Of a stretch of DNA of 64,000 bases, positions 34,418 to 41,901 are shown in pieces. The notes under the pieces were generated by a model. The model saw only the letters and a program-made list of their open reading frames with translations, was not told the DNA's origin and did no database searches. The position numbers and the translations under genes are program-made. Position 1 is the stretch's first letter; the number at the start of each line of letters is the position of its first letter. This DNA is from a virus, in the IMG/VR virus record IMGVR_UViG_3300048625_000152, positions 176,494 through 240,493 of that record. One strand, written 5' to 3'.

Positions 34418-35262
34418 AAATTGGACACAATGAGTGGGCATCTATTAACTTAGAAAATAATAGCCCCGGGAATATAACATCACCGTTTGCATTTGAAACA
34501 ACTGCGACCCCGGCGGTAATGTCATTTGATGATGCTGCTGATTATACTGCACAGTTGGTTGCAGACAAGTACGCCAACCTGCACCTGTGTTTAAGTGGCG
34601 GCCTTGATAGCGAGTTTGTGGCTAAAGTGTTAGTTAGAAACAGTATCGCGTTCACTCCGGTGATAGTGGCTGCTGACTATGTTGAATCAGAGAATTGGTA
34701 TGCTTATAAATTCTGCCAAGATAATAACCTAACCCCGCTAGTATTAGATTTTAGCGGGAAAGAAAAGCATACTGAATTAGTTAAAATGCTTATTGCACAT
34801 GCCCATAAACATTGTTTGCCATTTGACCGTTCTTTGATTGTAAACATTGTTGCAGACTTACTGCCCAACGCCTGTGTATTAACAGGGTACGGCGATCCGG
34901 TTCATGTTTCATCTACTTTTTACGAACCCATTGGCGACCTAGTTGAGTTAACTGACCACGATTATTTTTTAGATGTGGTACACGGATCTAAGCATCCCGG
35001 TGCATTTTTCTCATACACTCCCGAATTATTTGCTGCACTGGTTAGGGAGCTTGACACAACTAAGAACACCCAAATAGCAAAAGCTGACTTGTATGGTATT
35101 CTCTGCAGATCAAAAATACAATCATCCTTTTTCAACTTTTACCAATTGCCCGAACTTGAATTTATTATTAAAAAGAGTTTGAGTAAGTTAGGTAAAAACC
35201 CAGAGCACCAAGCGTTCTTTATAAATAGAGATACACTACTCAATAAGTTCAGCGGCCTTTAG
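34414..35262 (+). CDS. PP-loop ATP-pyrophosphatase-like protein 3
   Basis: This 282-residue protein overlaps protein 2 by ATGA. SGGLDS (61-66) sits after AADYTAQLVADKYANLHLCL; FFSYTPELFAALVREL appears near residue 195. All three share the motif order and length, showing gene triplication inside this operon. The substrate is unknown. It ends before a gap with an RBS-covering hairpin ahead of queD. Confidence 0.62.
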   Translation: MKIGHNEWASINLENNSPGNITSPFAFETTATPAVMSFDDAADYTAQLVADKYANLHLCLSGGLDSEFVAKVLVRNSIAFTPVIVAADYVESENWYAYKFCQDNNLTPLVLDFSGKEKHTELVKMLIAHAHKHCLPFDRSLIVNIVADLLPNACVLTGYGDPVHVSSTFYEPIGDLVELTDHDYFLDVVHGSKHPGAFFSYTPELFAALVRELDTTKNTQIAKADLYGILCRSKIQSSFFNFYQLPELEFIIKKSLSKLGKNPEHQAFFINRDTLLNKFSGL

Positions 35263-35291
35263 AGCATCATCCCGCTATACAAATTCTGCTG

Positions 35292-35314
35292 CCTATGCTA
35301 AAATTTAACATAGG
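35292..35314 (+). promoter_or_regulatory. Hairpin overlapping the queD ribosome binding site
   Basis: CCTATG (35292-35297) pairs with CATAGG (35309-35314); the second arm covers the start of AGGAG (35312-35316), the Shine-Dalgarno of queD. It may lower translation when folded. The stem is short and its stability is uncertain. Confidence 0.35.
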
Positions 35315-35323
35315 AGAATAAGC

Positions 35324-35824
35324 ATGACGACACCCGTTCAATACAAATATACAAGTACTAAAGAGTACCATAACGCATTTCCTGTTGCATACAGACAATG
35401 GCGTGCTGACTCGCACTGCAATAAGATTCACGGCTACGCATTTAGCATGAAGTTCTATTTTGGAACTAATGACCTAGACGTTCGTAACTGGGCCGCTGAT
35501 TACGGTGGACTTAAAGAACTAAAGAAGACACTCGAAGATCAATTTGACCACACTCTTATCGTTGCACAAGATGATCCAGAAATGGAGACATTCAAACTGC
35601 TACAAGAGAAGGGCATGGCCAAGATTGTTGTGTTGCCTGCACTAGGATGCGAAGCACTAAGTGACATGCTGTACAAGTATGTGAATGGTGTTTACATTCC
35701 AGAAATGTGGGGCCCACATGAAGCAGCTCGTTTGTGGTGTTACCGCGTGGAAGTTCGTGAAACACAAAGCAACATGGCATACCGTGACGGCCACCGTGAA
35801 TGGAATGAAGACCTATTTGCGTAA
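35324..35824 (+). CDS. queD: 6-carboxytetrahydropterin synthase-like (QueD)
   Basis: This 166-residue protein has EYHNAF (H16), ADSHCNKIHGYAF with C32 as catalytic cysteine and H36, acidic DYGGLKELKKTLEDQFDHT, CEALSDMLYKYV and VEVRET (catalytic Glu). This is a PTPS/QueD T-fold. The usual HGH zinc motif reads HGY, a variant I associate with a phage/alphaproteobacterial QueD subfamily. It makes 6-carboxytetrahydropterin from dihydroneopterin triphosphate, between FolE and QueE. It overlaps the next gene. Confidence 0.88.
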   Translation: MTTPVQYKYTSTKEYHNAFPVAYRQWRADSHCNKIHGYAFSMKFYFGTNDLDVRNWAADYGGLKELKKTLEDQFDHTLIVAQDDPEMETFKLLQEKGMAKIVVLPALGCEALSDMLYKYVNGVYIPEMWGPHEAARLWCYRVEVRETQSNMAYRDGHREWNEDLFA

Positions 35825-35981
35825 ATTTTGGCATCTATGGGCTAAGGCCCTAGGAGAAAAAGCAGGCAGCTCGGATGCAGAAGCAGACCGTATTGCCTGC
35901 ATTCGAACTGCCATCGTAATGTGCTACGTCATAACCAACTGCTTTATTGTAGCGGGCGTGATAAAGCATTGGAATCAATGA
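35805..35981 (+). CDS. Small membrane protein
   Basis: The ATG at 35805 lies in the end of queD (20-base overlap) and is preferred over a longer frame whose first 40 residues would read through queD. The 58-residue product, MKTYLRKFWHLWAKALGEKA, then SDAEADRIACIRTAIVMCYVITNCFIVAGVIKHW, has one transmembrane helix. The pattern KALGEKxxxxDxEADRIAxIRT resembles small membrane proteins I recall from marine phages. Its function is unknown. Confidence 0.6.
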   Translation: MKTYLRKFWHLWAKALGEKAGSSDAEADRIACIRTAIVMCYVITNCFIVAGVIKHWNQ

Positions 35982-36826
35982 TGTTTAAAAATATACCAAA
36001 AATCTATGCGCATAAGTCTGCGATGAGCGCAGGCAACTTTGTTACGCCCGAAGTTATTCTCAATCAAGGCACAGACACAGTTGCTAATTTGTTTCATAGA
36101 TTTTGTCCGCATCGCATGTACCCAATGCACTCACCCGGAGAAGTAGTACAAGAAGTCTATTGTAAGTTTCATGACTTTAAATGGGCAGTAGACGGTACAC
36201 CATTAAACAATCCCAAGAAACTAACCTGCGGAACTGCACAAGTTGGGCGTAGTGGGTTAGTGTTCAAGGACTTTGTGGAACCCGATCATTCATGGGTACA
36301 AGACCTAGCTGCTGAAGATGCGCTGGAATATAGCCACAGTTGCAAGGGTACGAGCAAGGGTAGCTGGCTTTGGTTAATGGACGCAGAAGCAGACCTGTTG
36401 CACGTACATCAAAATGGTATCCATCCATTCTTGTCAAAGCAAGTGGACTTAGGTGACATCCAGATGGACCAAGGTGATGGCTGGATCTTGCAAACACATC
36501 CTACTGGTTGGTGGTTGTATATTTTCCCGTTTACGTTTGTTGAATACGGGCGTGACGGAATGGTTATGGTTAATACTGTTATTCCACATGACATTAAGAG
36601 CGAATACGGGTTTGACTGGATCACACAATTCTATTACAATAGCAATGCAAGTGCCGACAGACGGTTTATCTTTGAGACACTAGAAACAGTGTTCAAAGAA
36701 GATGTTGCTACTGCTGAATTACAAAAAGGCAATTACTTTCCATTAATGAAAGCCATGAACCGATACGAAGACCATTGCGTACACTTTGGCAAATGGGTAA
36801 GGGATAACAAGATTAAAGATGAATAA
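35978..36826 (+). CDS. Rieske-type non-heme iron oxygenase 2
   Basis: The ATG at 35978 overlaps the preceding stop (ATGA). This 282-residue paralogue of the gene at 31864 has RFCPHRMYPMH (C43, H45) and VYCKFHDFKW (C62, H65), then WLMDAEADLLHVHQNGIHPFL. The second iron site reads D139, H142, H144 and H149, with a two-residue insertion relative to the first enzyme. FKEDVATAEL carries the likely acidic ligand. Both copies keep every Rieske ligand, so both look functional, probably on different substrates. Confidence 0.8.
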   Translation: MMFKNIPKIYAHKSAMSAGNFVTPEVILNQGTDTVANLFHRFCPHRMYPMHSPGEVVQEVYCKFHDFKWAVDGTPLNNPKKLTCGTAQVGRSGLVFKDFVEPDHSWVQDLAAEDALEYSHSCKGTSKGSWLWLMDAEADLLHVHQNGIHPFLSKQVDLGDIQMDQGDGWILQTHPTGWWLYIFPFTFVEYGRDGMVMVNTVIPHDIKSEYGFDWITQFYYNSNASADRRFIFETLETVFKEDVATAELQKGNYFPLMKAMNRYEDHCVHFGKWVRDNKIKDE

Positions 36827-37112
36827 ACAACAAGAAATTATGGACATCCTGCAAGAAGAATGTGCAGAAGTAATCCAAGCAGTTAGTAAAGCCCGTCGAT
36901 TTGGCCTAGATAACTCTCACAAGTCTGGTAAGACACAGCGAGAGAATCTAGAAACAGAGATAGGTGATGTGCTTTGCATGATTGAACTGCTAAACGAGCG
37001 CGGAGTGATTGACGCTGCTAGCGTACAAGCTGCTATCCTTGCCAAGCGAGAAAAGCTACACCACTGGTCAAATATTTTTAAGGACGACTCATGCACCCCA
37101 ACATCGAAGTAA
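36819..37112 (+). CDS. mazG: MazG-like nucleotide pyrophosphohydrolase
   Basis: This 97-residue protein has LQEECAEVIQAVSKARRFG and ENLETEIGDVLCMIELL, the EExxE...ExxD metal site of MazG/all-alpha NTP pyrophosphohydrolases. It hydrolyses nucleoside triphosphates to monophosphates and pyrophosphate; in phages it may clean non-canonical nucleotides or alter signalling nucleotides. It overlaps the Rieske gene by 8 bases and the following gene by 22 bases, so it is in the deazaguanine operon. Confidence 0.82.
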   Translation: MNKQQEIMDILQEECAEVIQAVSKARRFGLDNSHKSGKTQRENLETEIGDVLCMIELLNERGVIDAASVQAAILAKREKLHHWSNIFKDDSCTPTSK

Positions 37113-37309
37113 AAGAATTTACAGTTAAGGACGAAACTGCGTTCCGTATGCGAGTGCGTATGTGGAAATGCACTAGTCCCACTGACCTAAATAGCTTAGA
37201 GATTATTCAAGAATGTATGCGCGACGGAGAAGTTGACTTCACTAGCACATACAATTTTCTAATGACAGACGAAGAACTAAAAACACTAGCACAAGGATTG
37301 ATGAAATAA
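37091..37309 (+). CDS. Small hypothetical protein
   Basis: This 72-residue protein overlaps mazG by 22 bases. It has VKEFTVKDETAFRMRVRMWKC (strands), then a helix IIQECMRDGEVD and a C-terminal helix MTDEELKTLAQGLMK. No family is recognised. It is followed immediately by queE, so co-translation with it is likely. Confidence 0.5.
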   Translation: MHPNIEVKEFTVKDETAFRMRVRMWKCTSPTDLNSLEIIQECMRDGEVDFTSTYNFLMTDEELKTLAQGLMK

Positions 37310-37310
37310 T

Positions 37311-38183
37311 ATGTTTGGAACAAATGAAATTATTGGTAAGAAGTATTTTAAGGATGCTCCGGCAGACAGCTTGTTTGTAACTAGCATGTTCTTTACACTG
37401 CAAGGCGAAGGCCCTTATGCAGGTATGCCCGCATTGTTTATTCGATTGGCTAAATGTAATCTAGTATGCAGTTTTTGTGATACATTTTTTGATGACGGCG
37501 ATTGGATGACTTACGATCAAATCGAAGGCAAAATGTATGCAGCTATCAACGACTATTGGAACAAGCAAGGTAAAGCAACACCAACATGGGCAAACAATGG
37601 TTTAAATAACTATCCCGGTGTTGTGTTAGTAATGACTGGCGGCGAACCGCTCCTGCAGGAGAACATTAGTGCATTTATGGCACGTCAACTTGCACATTTC
37701 AAGGCAGTTCAAGTCGAAAGTAACGGCATTCCTGTTACTGATGTTCCTGTTGGTGTAACGCTAGTGTGTAGCCCTAAGTGTGCCGAGAAAGATGGTAAAG
37801 CTACCAAATACTTTGCGCCGTCGGCAACTATCTTGCAACGTGCAGACTGTTTGAAGTTTGTTATGAGTGCAGATGCAGACAGTCCGTATAACAGCGTACC
37901 GCAGTGGGCACATGACTGGAAAGTAGCAACAGGCAAAGAGATCTATTGCAGCCCAATGAACGTGTACAACAGTTTCCCACAGAAGATCAAATTGCTTCGT
38001 GCAGAAAAAGGCAACATCACAATGGCTGAACGCAGCACAGTTGATGAAGTTATCAGCTTCTGGGAACCGGGCTTGTTAGACTTGAAGGCCAACCAGGCCA
38101 ACCATGAATACGCTGCACACTATTGCATTGAGCATGGGTTCAAACTCAACCTGCAAATGCACTTATATGCGAGCCTAGCATGA
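37311..38183 (+). CDS. queE: 7-carboxy-7-deazaguanine synthase (QueE)
   Basis: This 290-residue radical SAM enzyme has AKCNLVCSFCDTFF, C-x3-C-x2-C (C49, C53, C56) for the [4Fe-4S] cluster, the N-terminal FFTLQGEGPYAGMPALFIRL typical of QueE, and VMTGGEPLLQ for SAM binding. It converts 6-carboxytetrahydropterin to 7-carboxy-7-deazaguanine (CDG). With FolE and QueD it completes the CDG path; no recognisable QueC follows in the window. It ends in an ATGA overlap with the next gene. Confidence 0.93.
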   Translation: MFGTNEIIGKKYFKDAPADSLFVTSMFFTLQGEGPYAGMPALFIRLAKCNLVCSFCDTFFDDGDWMTYDQIEGKMYAAINDYWNKQGKATPTWANNGLNNYPGVVLVMTGGEPLLQENISAFMARQLAHFKAVQVESNGIPVTDVPVGVTLVCSPKCAEKDGKATKYFAPSATILQRADCLKFVMSADADSPYNSVPQWAHDWKVATGKEIYCSPMNVYNSFPQKIKLLRAEKGNITMAERSTVDEVISFWEPGLLDLKANQANHEYAAHYCIEHGFKLNLQMHLYASLA

Positions 38184-38377
38184 CCAATCCATGTGCATGT
38201 TTAGGACCACAATGTGGTGAAGCACATTGCCCCTGCGTTATGGAAGGTCAAGGACTGGAACGTAGCGCAGAGTGGCAAGCGCAGAACAGCCCCGAAGCTA
38301 TTGCTCGAGTCAATGCAGAGCTAAGAGCGGTTTTTGATGAAATATTCGAAAGACGAAATGAGCGAAACACACATTAG
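38180..38377 (+). CDS. Cysteine-rich small protein
   Basis: This 65-residue protein has MTNPCACLGPQCGEAHCPC, five cysteines and one histidine in the first 20 residues, then a charged helix. It may bind zinc or iron. It overlaps queE (ATGA) and the following DUF2061-like gene (20 bases). No family is recognised; a role as a small iron-sulfur partner of the radical SAM or Rieske enzymes is speculation. Confidence 0.5.
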   Translation: MTNPCACLGPQCGEAHCPCVMEGQGLERSAEWQAQNSPEAIARVNAELRAVFDEIFERRNERNTH

Positions 38378-38534
38378 AACTATTGCACGGACTGTTACTT
38401 ATCGATTAGTAGCATTACTGATAACTGCCCTATGGACAGGGCTAGGTGATGCAGTAGCTATCCATTTTATATTGGCTATTGTGCAATACACAATGGAACG
38501 AGCATGGCTACGAATTAAATGGGGTAAGAGATAA
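38358..38534 (+). CDS. DUF2061-like membrane protein 1
   Basis: The ATG at 38358 is chosen inside the previous gene end. The 58-residue product reads TIARTVTYRLVALLITALWTG then AVAIHFILAIVQYTMERAWLRIKWG, matching DUF2061 (RTxxKTxxWR ... ERxWxxIxWG), a family of two-helix membrane proteins in bacteria and phages. A second member is encoded on the minus strand at 63346. The function is unknown. Confidence 0.72.
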   Translation: MSETHIRTIARTVTYRLVALLITALWTGLGDAVAIHFILAIVQYTMERAWLRIKWGKR

Positions 38535-38764
38535 TGTCGGGATTTGATCCGGGTGTGCAAATGTACGATCCGTTCAATAACAGGGCACATTTTAAATACG
38601 TGTTCTGTGCTTGGCCACGTAAGTGTTATAATACAGGGCGCTGGATGTTTATGGAAGTGTCCATTCGCGGGCGTAGGATTATCACAGGACCGGGAACGCC
38701 TGTGATTGAAGATCGTTGGTACCACAGACACGAAGCGATTATAATGATGATAAAAGGAATTTAA
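38534..38764 (+). CDS. Small hypothetical protein
   Basis: This 76-residue basic aromatic protein starts in overlap with the preceding stop. It has HFKYVFCAWPRKCYNTGRWMF and RWYHRHEAIIMMIKGI. Several His, Trp and Cys residues are present. No family is recognised. It ends one base before the H1-like gene. Confidence 0.45.
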   Translation: MSGFDPGVQMYDPFNNRAHFKYVFCAWPRKCYNTGRWMFMEVSIRGRRIITGPGTPVIEDRWYHRHEAIIMMIKGI

Positions 38765-38765
38765 T

Positions 38766-39305
38766 ATGGCAACAAAGAAACCAGTGACTGCTAAAAAGAC
38801 AGTACCAGCTAAGAAACCAGTGACTGCTAAAAAGACAGTCGCTAAAAAGACAGTAGCCGAACCTACACCAAAGACGGCAAAGCGTAAACTAAGCGATGCA
38901 ACAATCAATAAAATGACTAGTGCTATGTCTCCTAAGAAGGCACCTGCTAAGAAGCCTGCTACCCCAGCAAAAGCTAAACTAACAGTTAAAGGCAAGAGTC
39001 CCAAGGATGTAGCAACAGCAAAAGGAGACCCGTATGTGACTATTACTAGCGTAGAGCTAGATACTGATAATATTGGCAACGGAGCATTTGAACTAGATTG
39101 GAACGACATCTTTGTTGCTAAATTAGTACGTGCAGGCTACCAAGGCAAAACCGATGCCGATGTTGTCGACAATTGGTTCAAGACCATTTGCCGTAATATT
39201 CTCACAGAAGAGTATGAGCAATGGGAAGCTAACCAACCAGAAGAAATGCGGCCACGTGTTATCGACCGTCGTGACTTAGGTGGCGGAAAAACAGAAGTAA
39301 GCTAA
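38766..39305 (+). CDS. H1-like Lys/Ala/Pro-rich N-terminus fused to a conserved-type phage domain
   Basis: Residues 1-85 are repeats of the type AKKPVTAKKTV, like bacterial histone H1-like (Hc2) tails that bind DNA. Two 29-nt direct repeats (38775-38803 and 38811-38839) encode it. Residues 90-179 form an acidic-basic domain with GNGAFELDWNDIFVAKLVRAGY and TDADVVDNWFKTICRNILTEEYEQWE, a helical module I recall from other phages. It may attach a partner to DNA. Repeat number probably varies between relatives. Confidence 0.65.
   Translation: MATKKPVTAKKTVPAKKPVTAKKTVAKKTVAEPTPKTAKRKLSDATINKMTSAMSPKKAPAKKPATPAKAKLTVKGKSPKDVATAKGDPYVTITSVELDTDNIGNGAFELDWNDIFVAKLVRAGYQGKTDADVVDNWFKTICRNILTEEYEQWEANQPEEMRPRVIDRRDLGGGKTEVS
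38775..38839 (+). repeat. Two identical 29-nt direct repeats (period 36 nt)
   Basis: Units at 38775-38803 and 38811-38839 are identical; a 14-nt part recurs at 38841-38854. They encode AKKPVTAKKTV repeats and may expand or contract by slippage. Confidence 0.85.
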
Positions 39306-39556
39306 TGGAATCCCTACCGATCCCTAAAACTATAAAGGTATACCAGCTTCTTAAAATGACTGGCGCATACATCAGCGGAGTATCGTCATCTACGCCAAAC
39401 TCACTTTCGATGGGCATTGGGTTTTATCTCTCACTACAAGAAGCCGAACACATGCGTACACTCGAAATTCTTAAAGATACAACTGCTGCCGGAATAACAA
39501 AACCAACGTGGCATATCTTTGAACTAGAGTTTCCTAATCCGGCGTACACAGAATGA
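39305..39556 (+). CDS. Small hypothetical protein
   Basis: This 83-residue protein starts in overlap with the previous stop (TAATG). It contains KVYQLLKMTGAYISGV and FYLSLQEAEHMRTLEILKD, a helix-strand mix, and ends THEFELEFPNPAYTE-like with acidic strands. No family is recognised. It overlaps the following gene by ATGA. Confidence 0.45.
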   Translation: MESLPIPKTIKVYQLLKMTGAYISGVSSSTPNSLSMGIGFYLSLQEAEHMRTLEILKDTTAAGITKPTWHIFELEFPNPAYTE

Positions 39557-39864
39557 TATCAGTCCACATAAACGGAGTGCTCCAAGTACCCGGTATAGAC
39601 TATGTTACTGCTAAAAACACAGTGAGCTTCTCTAGTCCCCCGGGAGCAGGAGACCTTATTCACGTTAGTGGCCCACGCGGCACCATTGCTAATATCATGG
39701 CCGATGGGACTACGTATCTTTACCAAATGATAACTGATATTGAGAGGCACGACAGTATCATGAATCTGTTAAACGATGCCGCATTTTATTATGACAACCC
39801 AGCAGTGGCAGATGAGTTAGAACGACTACGAGTGGTTGTTGAATTGGTAAGAGCAAATGGTTGA
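39553..39864 (+). CDS. Hypothetical protein with structural-protein-like strand pattern
   Basis: This 103-residue protein begins MISVHINGVLQVPGIDYVTAK, a pattern (NGVLQ-P-G-x-DY) typical of phage tail or fibre modules that repeat short strands, followed by FSSPPGAGDLIHVSG. The C-terminal half is helical (YQMITDIERHDSIMNLLND). It may be a small structural or chaperone-like part. Confidence in function is low. Confidence 0.5.
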   Translation: MISVHINGVLQVPGIDYVTAKNTVSFSSPPGAGDLIHVSGPRGTIANIMADGTTYLYQMITDIERHDSIMNLLNDAAFYYDNPAVADELERLRVVVELVRANG

Positions 39865-40060
39865 AATAGAAATCGATTGCGGATACTTGTGGTTAGCTGA
39901 CCAGTTAGAAAAGCACGTTGGTCCACGGAAGTTTGTCCTACACAATCGCATAGGTGGCGATGGATGGGACGTTAGGCCCGGTGATCCGTCAAACAAGGGA
40001 AGGTCCGTAGCAAGGTTTGATGATCCCAAGATGGCTACATTTATACAATTGAAATTATGA
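39857..40060 (+). CDS. Small hypothetical protein
   Basis: This 67-residue protein overlaps both neighbours. It has MVEIEIDCGYLWLADQLEKHV, then VLHNRIGGDGWDVRPGDPS and a final strand. Gly/Asp-rich loops suggest a compact alpha/beta fold. No family is recognised. Confidence 0.4.
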   Translation: MVEIEIDCGYLWLADQLEKHVGPRKFVLHNRIGGDGWDVRPGDPSNKGRSVARFDDPKMATFIQLKL

Positions 40061-40770
40061 TTCTATATGTTAATGGCGACAGCCACAGTGTTGCGGCAGA
40101 GGCTGTAAATCCGGCAGCGTTTGCTAACGATGGCCATGCGTATTGGGACACCCCCAACCGACACGGCCATCGAGACAATATTGCAGTTAGCTACAGTAAG
40201 AAGATTGCAGATCAGCTCGATTGCAGTTGGATCAACCAAGGCGAAAGCGGCGGTAGTAACGACCGTATCATTCGCACAACAGATATCTTCCTTGAAACCA
40301 GCGATATCAAGGATCTAGTATTATTAATTGGATGGACGACGTGGGAGCGTGAAGAGTGGCTGCACAACAGTGTATACTATCAAATTAGCGCAAGCGGAAC
40401 TGACCACGTACCGCTCGAGTTACGCAACAAATACAAACAGTGGGTGATATCCAGGGAGCAGCAATACGCAAACAATGAGCTAACGTGGCATAAGCGTATA
40501 TGGGACTACCATCAAAAGCTCAACAGCTTAGGTATTAAGCACCTGTTCTTCAACACCTACAGTTACTTTGGACATGTAAAACTAAACAGTTTGCCTAGAT
40601 ACAACTGGGGTAACAATTACATCAACCCATATGACGAAAACAGTACATACTTCCATTGGTTAAGGGACAATGGATACAAAACAGTTAGTGAACACTCGTA
40701 CCATTATGGTAAGGACGCACATGCCGCTTGGGCCAACTACCTAATACCACATATTCAAGGATTGCAGTGA
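40057..40770 (+). CDS. SGNH hydrolase-like protein (DUF6071-like)
   Basis: This 237-residue protein begins MILYVNGDSHSVAAEAV, with block I GDSHS. It has GESGGSNDRIIRTT, matching block III GxxxN, and ends with GKDAHAAWANYL, the D-x-H of block V. These are the catalytic blocks of SGNH/GDSL hydrolases; I recall DUF6071 for such phage proteins. It could remove acyl groups from a glycan or other ester. It overlaps the following sugar methyltransferase gene. Confidence 0.65.
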   Translation: MILYVNGDSHSVAAEAVNPAAFANDGHAYWDTPNRHGHRDNIAVSYSKKIADQLDCSWINQGESGGSNDRIIRTTDIFLETSDIKDLVLLIGWTTWEREEWLHNSVYYQISASGTDHVPLELRNKYKQWVISREQQYANNELTWHKRIWDYHQKLNSLGIKHLFFNTYSYFGHVKLNSLPRYNWGNNYINPYDENSTYFHWLRDNGYKTVSEHSYHYGKDAHAAWANYLIPHIQGLQ

Positions 40771-41861
40771 GAGAACAATTTGCATTATTACCAACTAGAA
40801 ACTTAGAAATTGCTCGTAGCGGAATGCCAGTTACACCAACTGGTGCATGGGGCAAAACCACATGTGAATACGATGAAGAGTTTATGTCAAGGCTTGCAGC
40901 CTTTGCCAAATCCCAATCTACATTGCATAACTATGGTGCGATGTGGAACGGACATTCTGCTAATCACGCAGTTCTAATGAATTACTTGCTTAACGATCAG
41001 TTACGCGATGCACACAACTACCTCAATCACTTTCATGATACTCCGTTAATGCACGGCATTACACAAGGTGATTGGTCAGCAAACAATATCCGCAGTGACC
41101 AAATTATTGCACAACAGATTTGCAATCGCATCTGGGACGTATTACTTGGAGTATGCGAGTACCTGGCTATCGTTCCTGTGCAAAATCCCGAACAAGGTCC
41201 AGTTGCATTATCTGTGCCAATTGACACCCTCGCATATCTACTATCAAGTAATGTACCGGGCTACCGTCCACTAAAGTGGCAAGGAGGTCTGTATGGGTTA
41301 AACACTAATATTGGTATCATGGGCGAGCGAGACCTTACTTCACTCTATCTAGCACATAAGATACATGCACGATTCCCTACTGCTGATGCAGCTATTATGG
41401 AAATCGGTGGCGGTGGTGGATATATTCCCTATTGGCTGCACCTAATGGGGCATCGCAATATTACTATGGTAGATCTACCCACTATTATCATTTGCCAAGC
41501 ATATCAGTTATCTGCAAACTTAGGTAAAGAGCATTTGTTGTTACCAAATGAATCTGGTACCGCAGCGATTCGTTGGCTGACCCCAGATCAAATTGCAACA
41601 GATACTGCCCATTTTGATTGTGTAGTTAACACTGACAGTATGCCCGAAATGGCAATTGAGCATGTGCGTAACTATCTAGACATTATCAATTCTAGGTCCA
41701 AGACTTTCTTTAGTGTCAATCAAGAAACCGAAACTGGAGGACAGCACTCAGTACATAAGCTAGCAAAAGAATACCAAATGAGCTTAACTGAGCGCAGTCT
41801 ATTTTGGTTGCGTAGGGGTTATACTGAAGAATGGTACTTTATGCTCAATAATTGGGCGTAA
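40767..41861 (+). CDS. Putative sugar O-methyltransferase
   Basis: The start is the GTG at 40767 overlapping the previous stop; upstream in-frame codons lie inside the SGNH gene. The 364-residue product has IMEIGGGGGYIPYWLHLMG (SAM motif I), TMVDLPTIIICQAYQLS and CVVNTDSMPEM, the layout of the putative sugar O-methyltransferase group I recall from bacterial glycan clusters. It probably methylates a sugar. Terminal residues are aromatic (LFWLRRGYTEEWYFM). It ends before a promoter. Confidence 0.65.
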   Translation: MREQFALLPTRNLEIARSGMPVTPTGAWGKTTCEYDEEFMSRLAAFAKSQSTLHNYGAMWNGHSANHAVLMNYLLNDQLRDAHNYLNHFHDTPLMHGITQGDWSANNIRSDQIIAQQICNRIWDVLLGVCEYLAIVPVQNPEQGPVALSVPIDTLAYLLSSNVPGYRPLKWQGGLYGLNTNIGIMGERDLTSLYLAHKIHARFPTADAAIMEIGGGGGYIPYWLHLMGHRNITMVDLPTIIICQAYQLSANLGKEHLLLPNESGTAAIRWLTPDQIATDTAHFDCVVNTDSMPEMAIEHVRNYLDIINSRSKTFFSVNQETETGGQHSVHKLAKEYQMSLTERSLFWLRRGYTEEWYFMLNNWA

Positions 41862-41867
41862 CACACA

Positions 41868-41896
41868 TTGACGTTATTGGCACAATGTGCTATTAT
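41868..41896 (+). promoter_or_regulatory. Sigma70-like promoter for the RNase H/FEN gene
   Basis: TTGACG (41868-41873) and TATTAT (41891-41896) are 17 bp apart, five bases before the start at 41902, so the leader would be very short or absent. A short palindrome (GCACAATGTGC) lies in the spacer. Confidence 0.65.
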
Positions 41897-41901
41897 TACA
41901 C

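Noticed and set aside
32685-35262. Calling the three PP-loop proteins QueC
   Set aside because: The SGGxDS loop fits but no CxxCxxC zinc site is visible, so only PP-loop ATPase is claimed.
35921-35977. Longer start for the second Rieske gene at 35921
   Set aside because: It would overlap the membrane protein gene by 61 bases; ATG 35978 has the usual ATGA coupling.
38775-38854. The 29-nt repeats as a regulatory or CRISPR-like array
   Set aside because: They are in frame and encode the AKKPVTAKKTV tail, so they are coding repeats.
38399-39109. Long minus-strand frame (236 codons) over the DUF2061/H1-like genes
   Set aside because: It lies antisense to genes with clear families and lacks any motif or ribosome binding site; it is a product of the repetitive codons.
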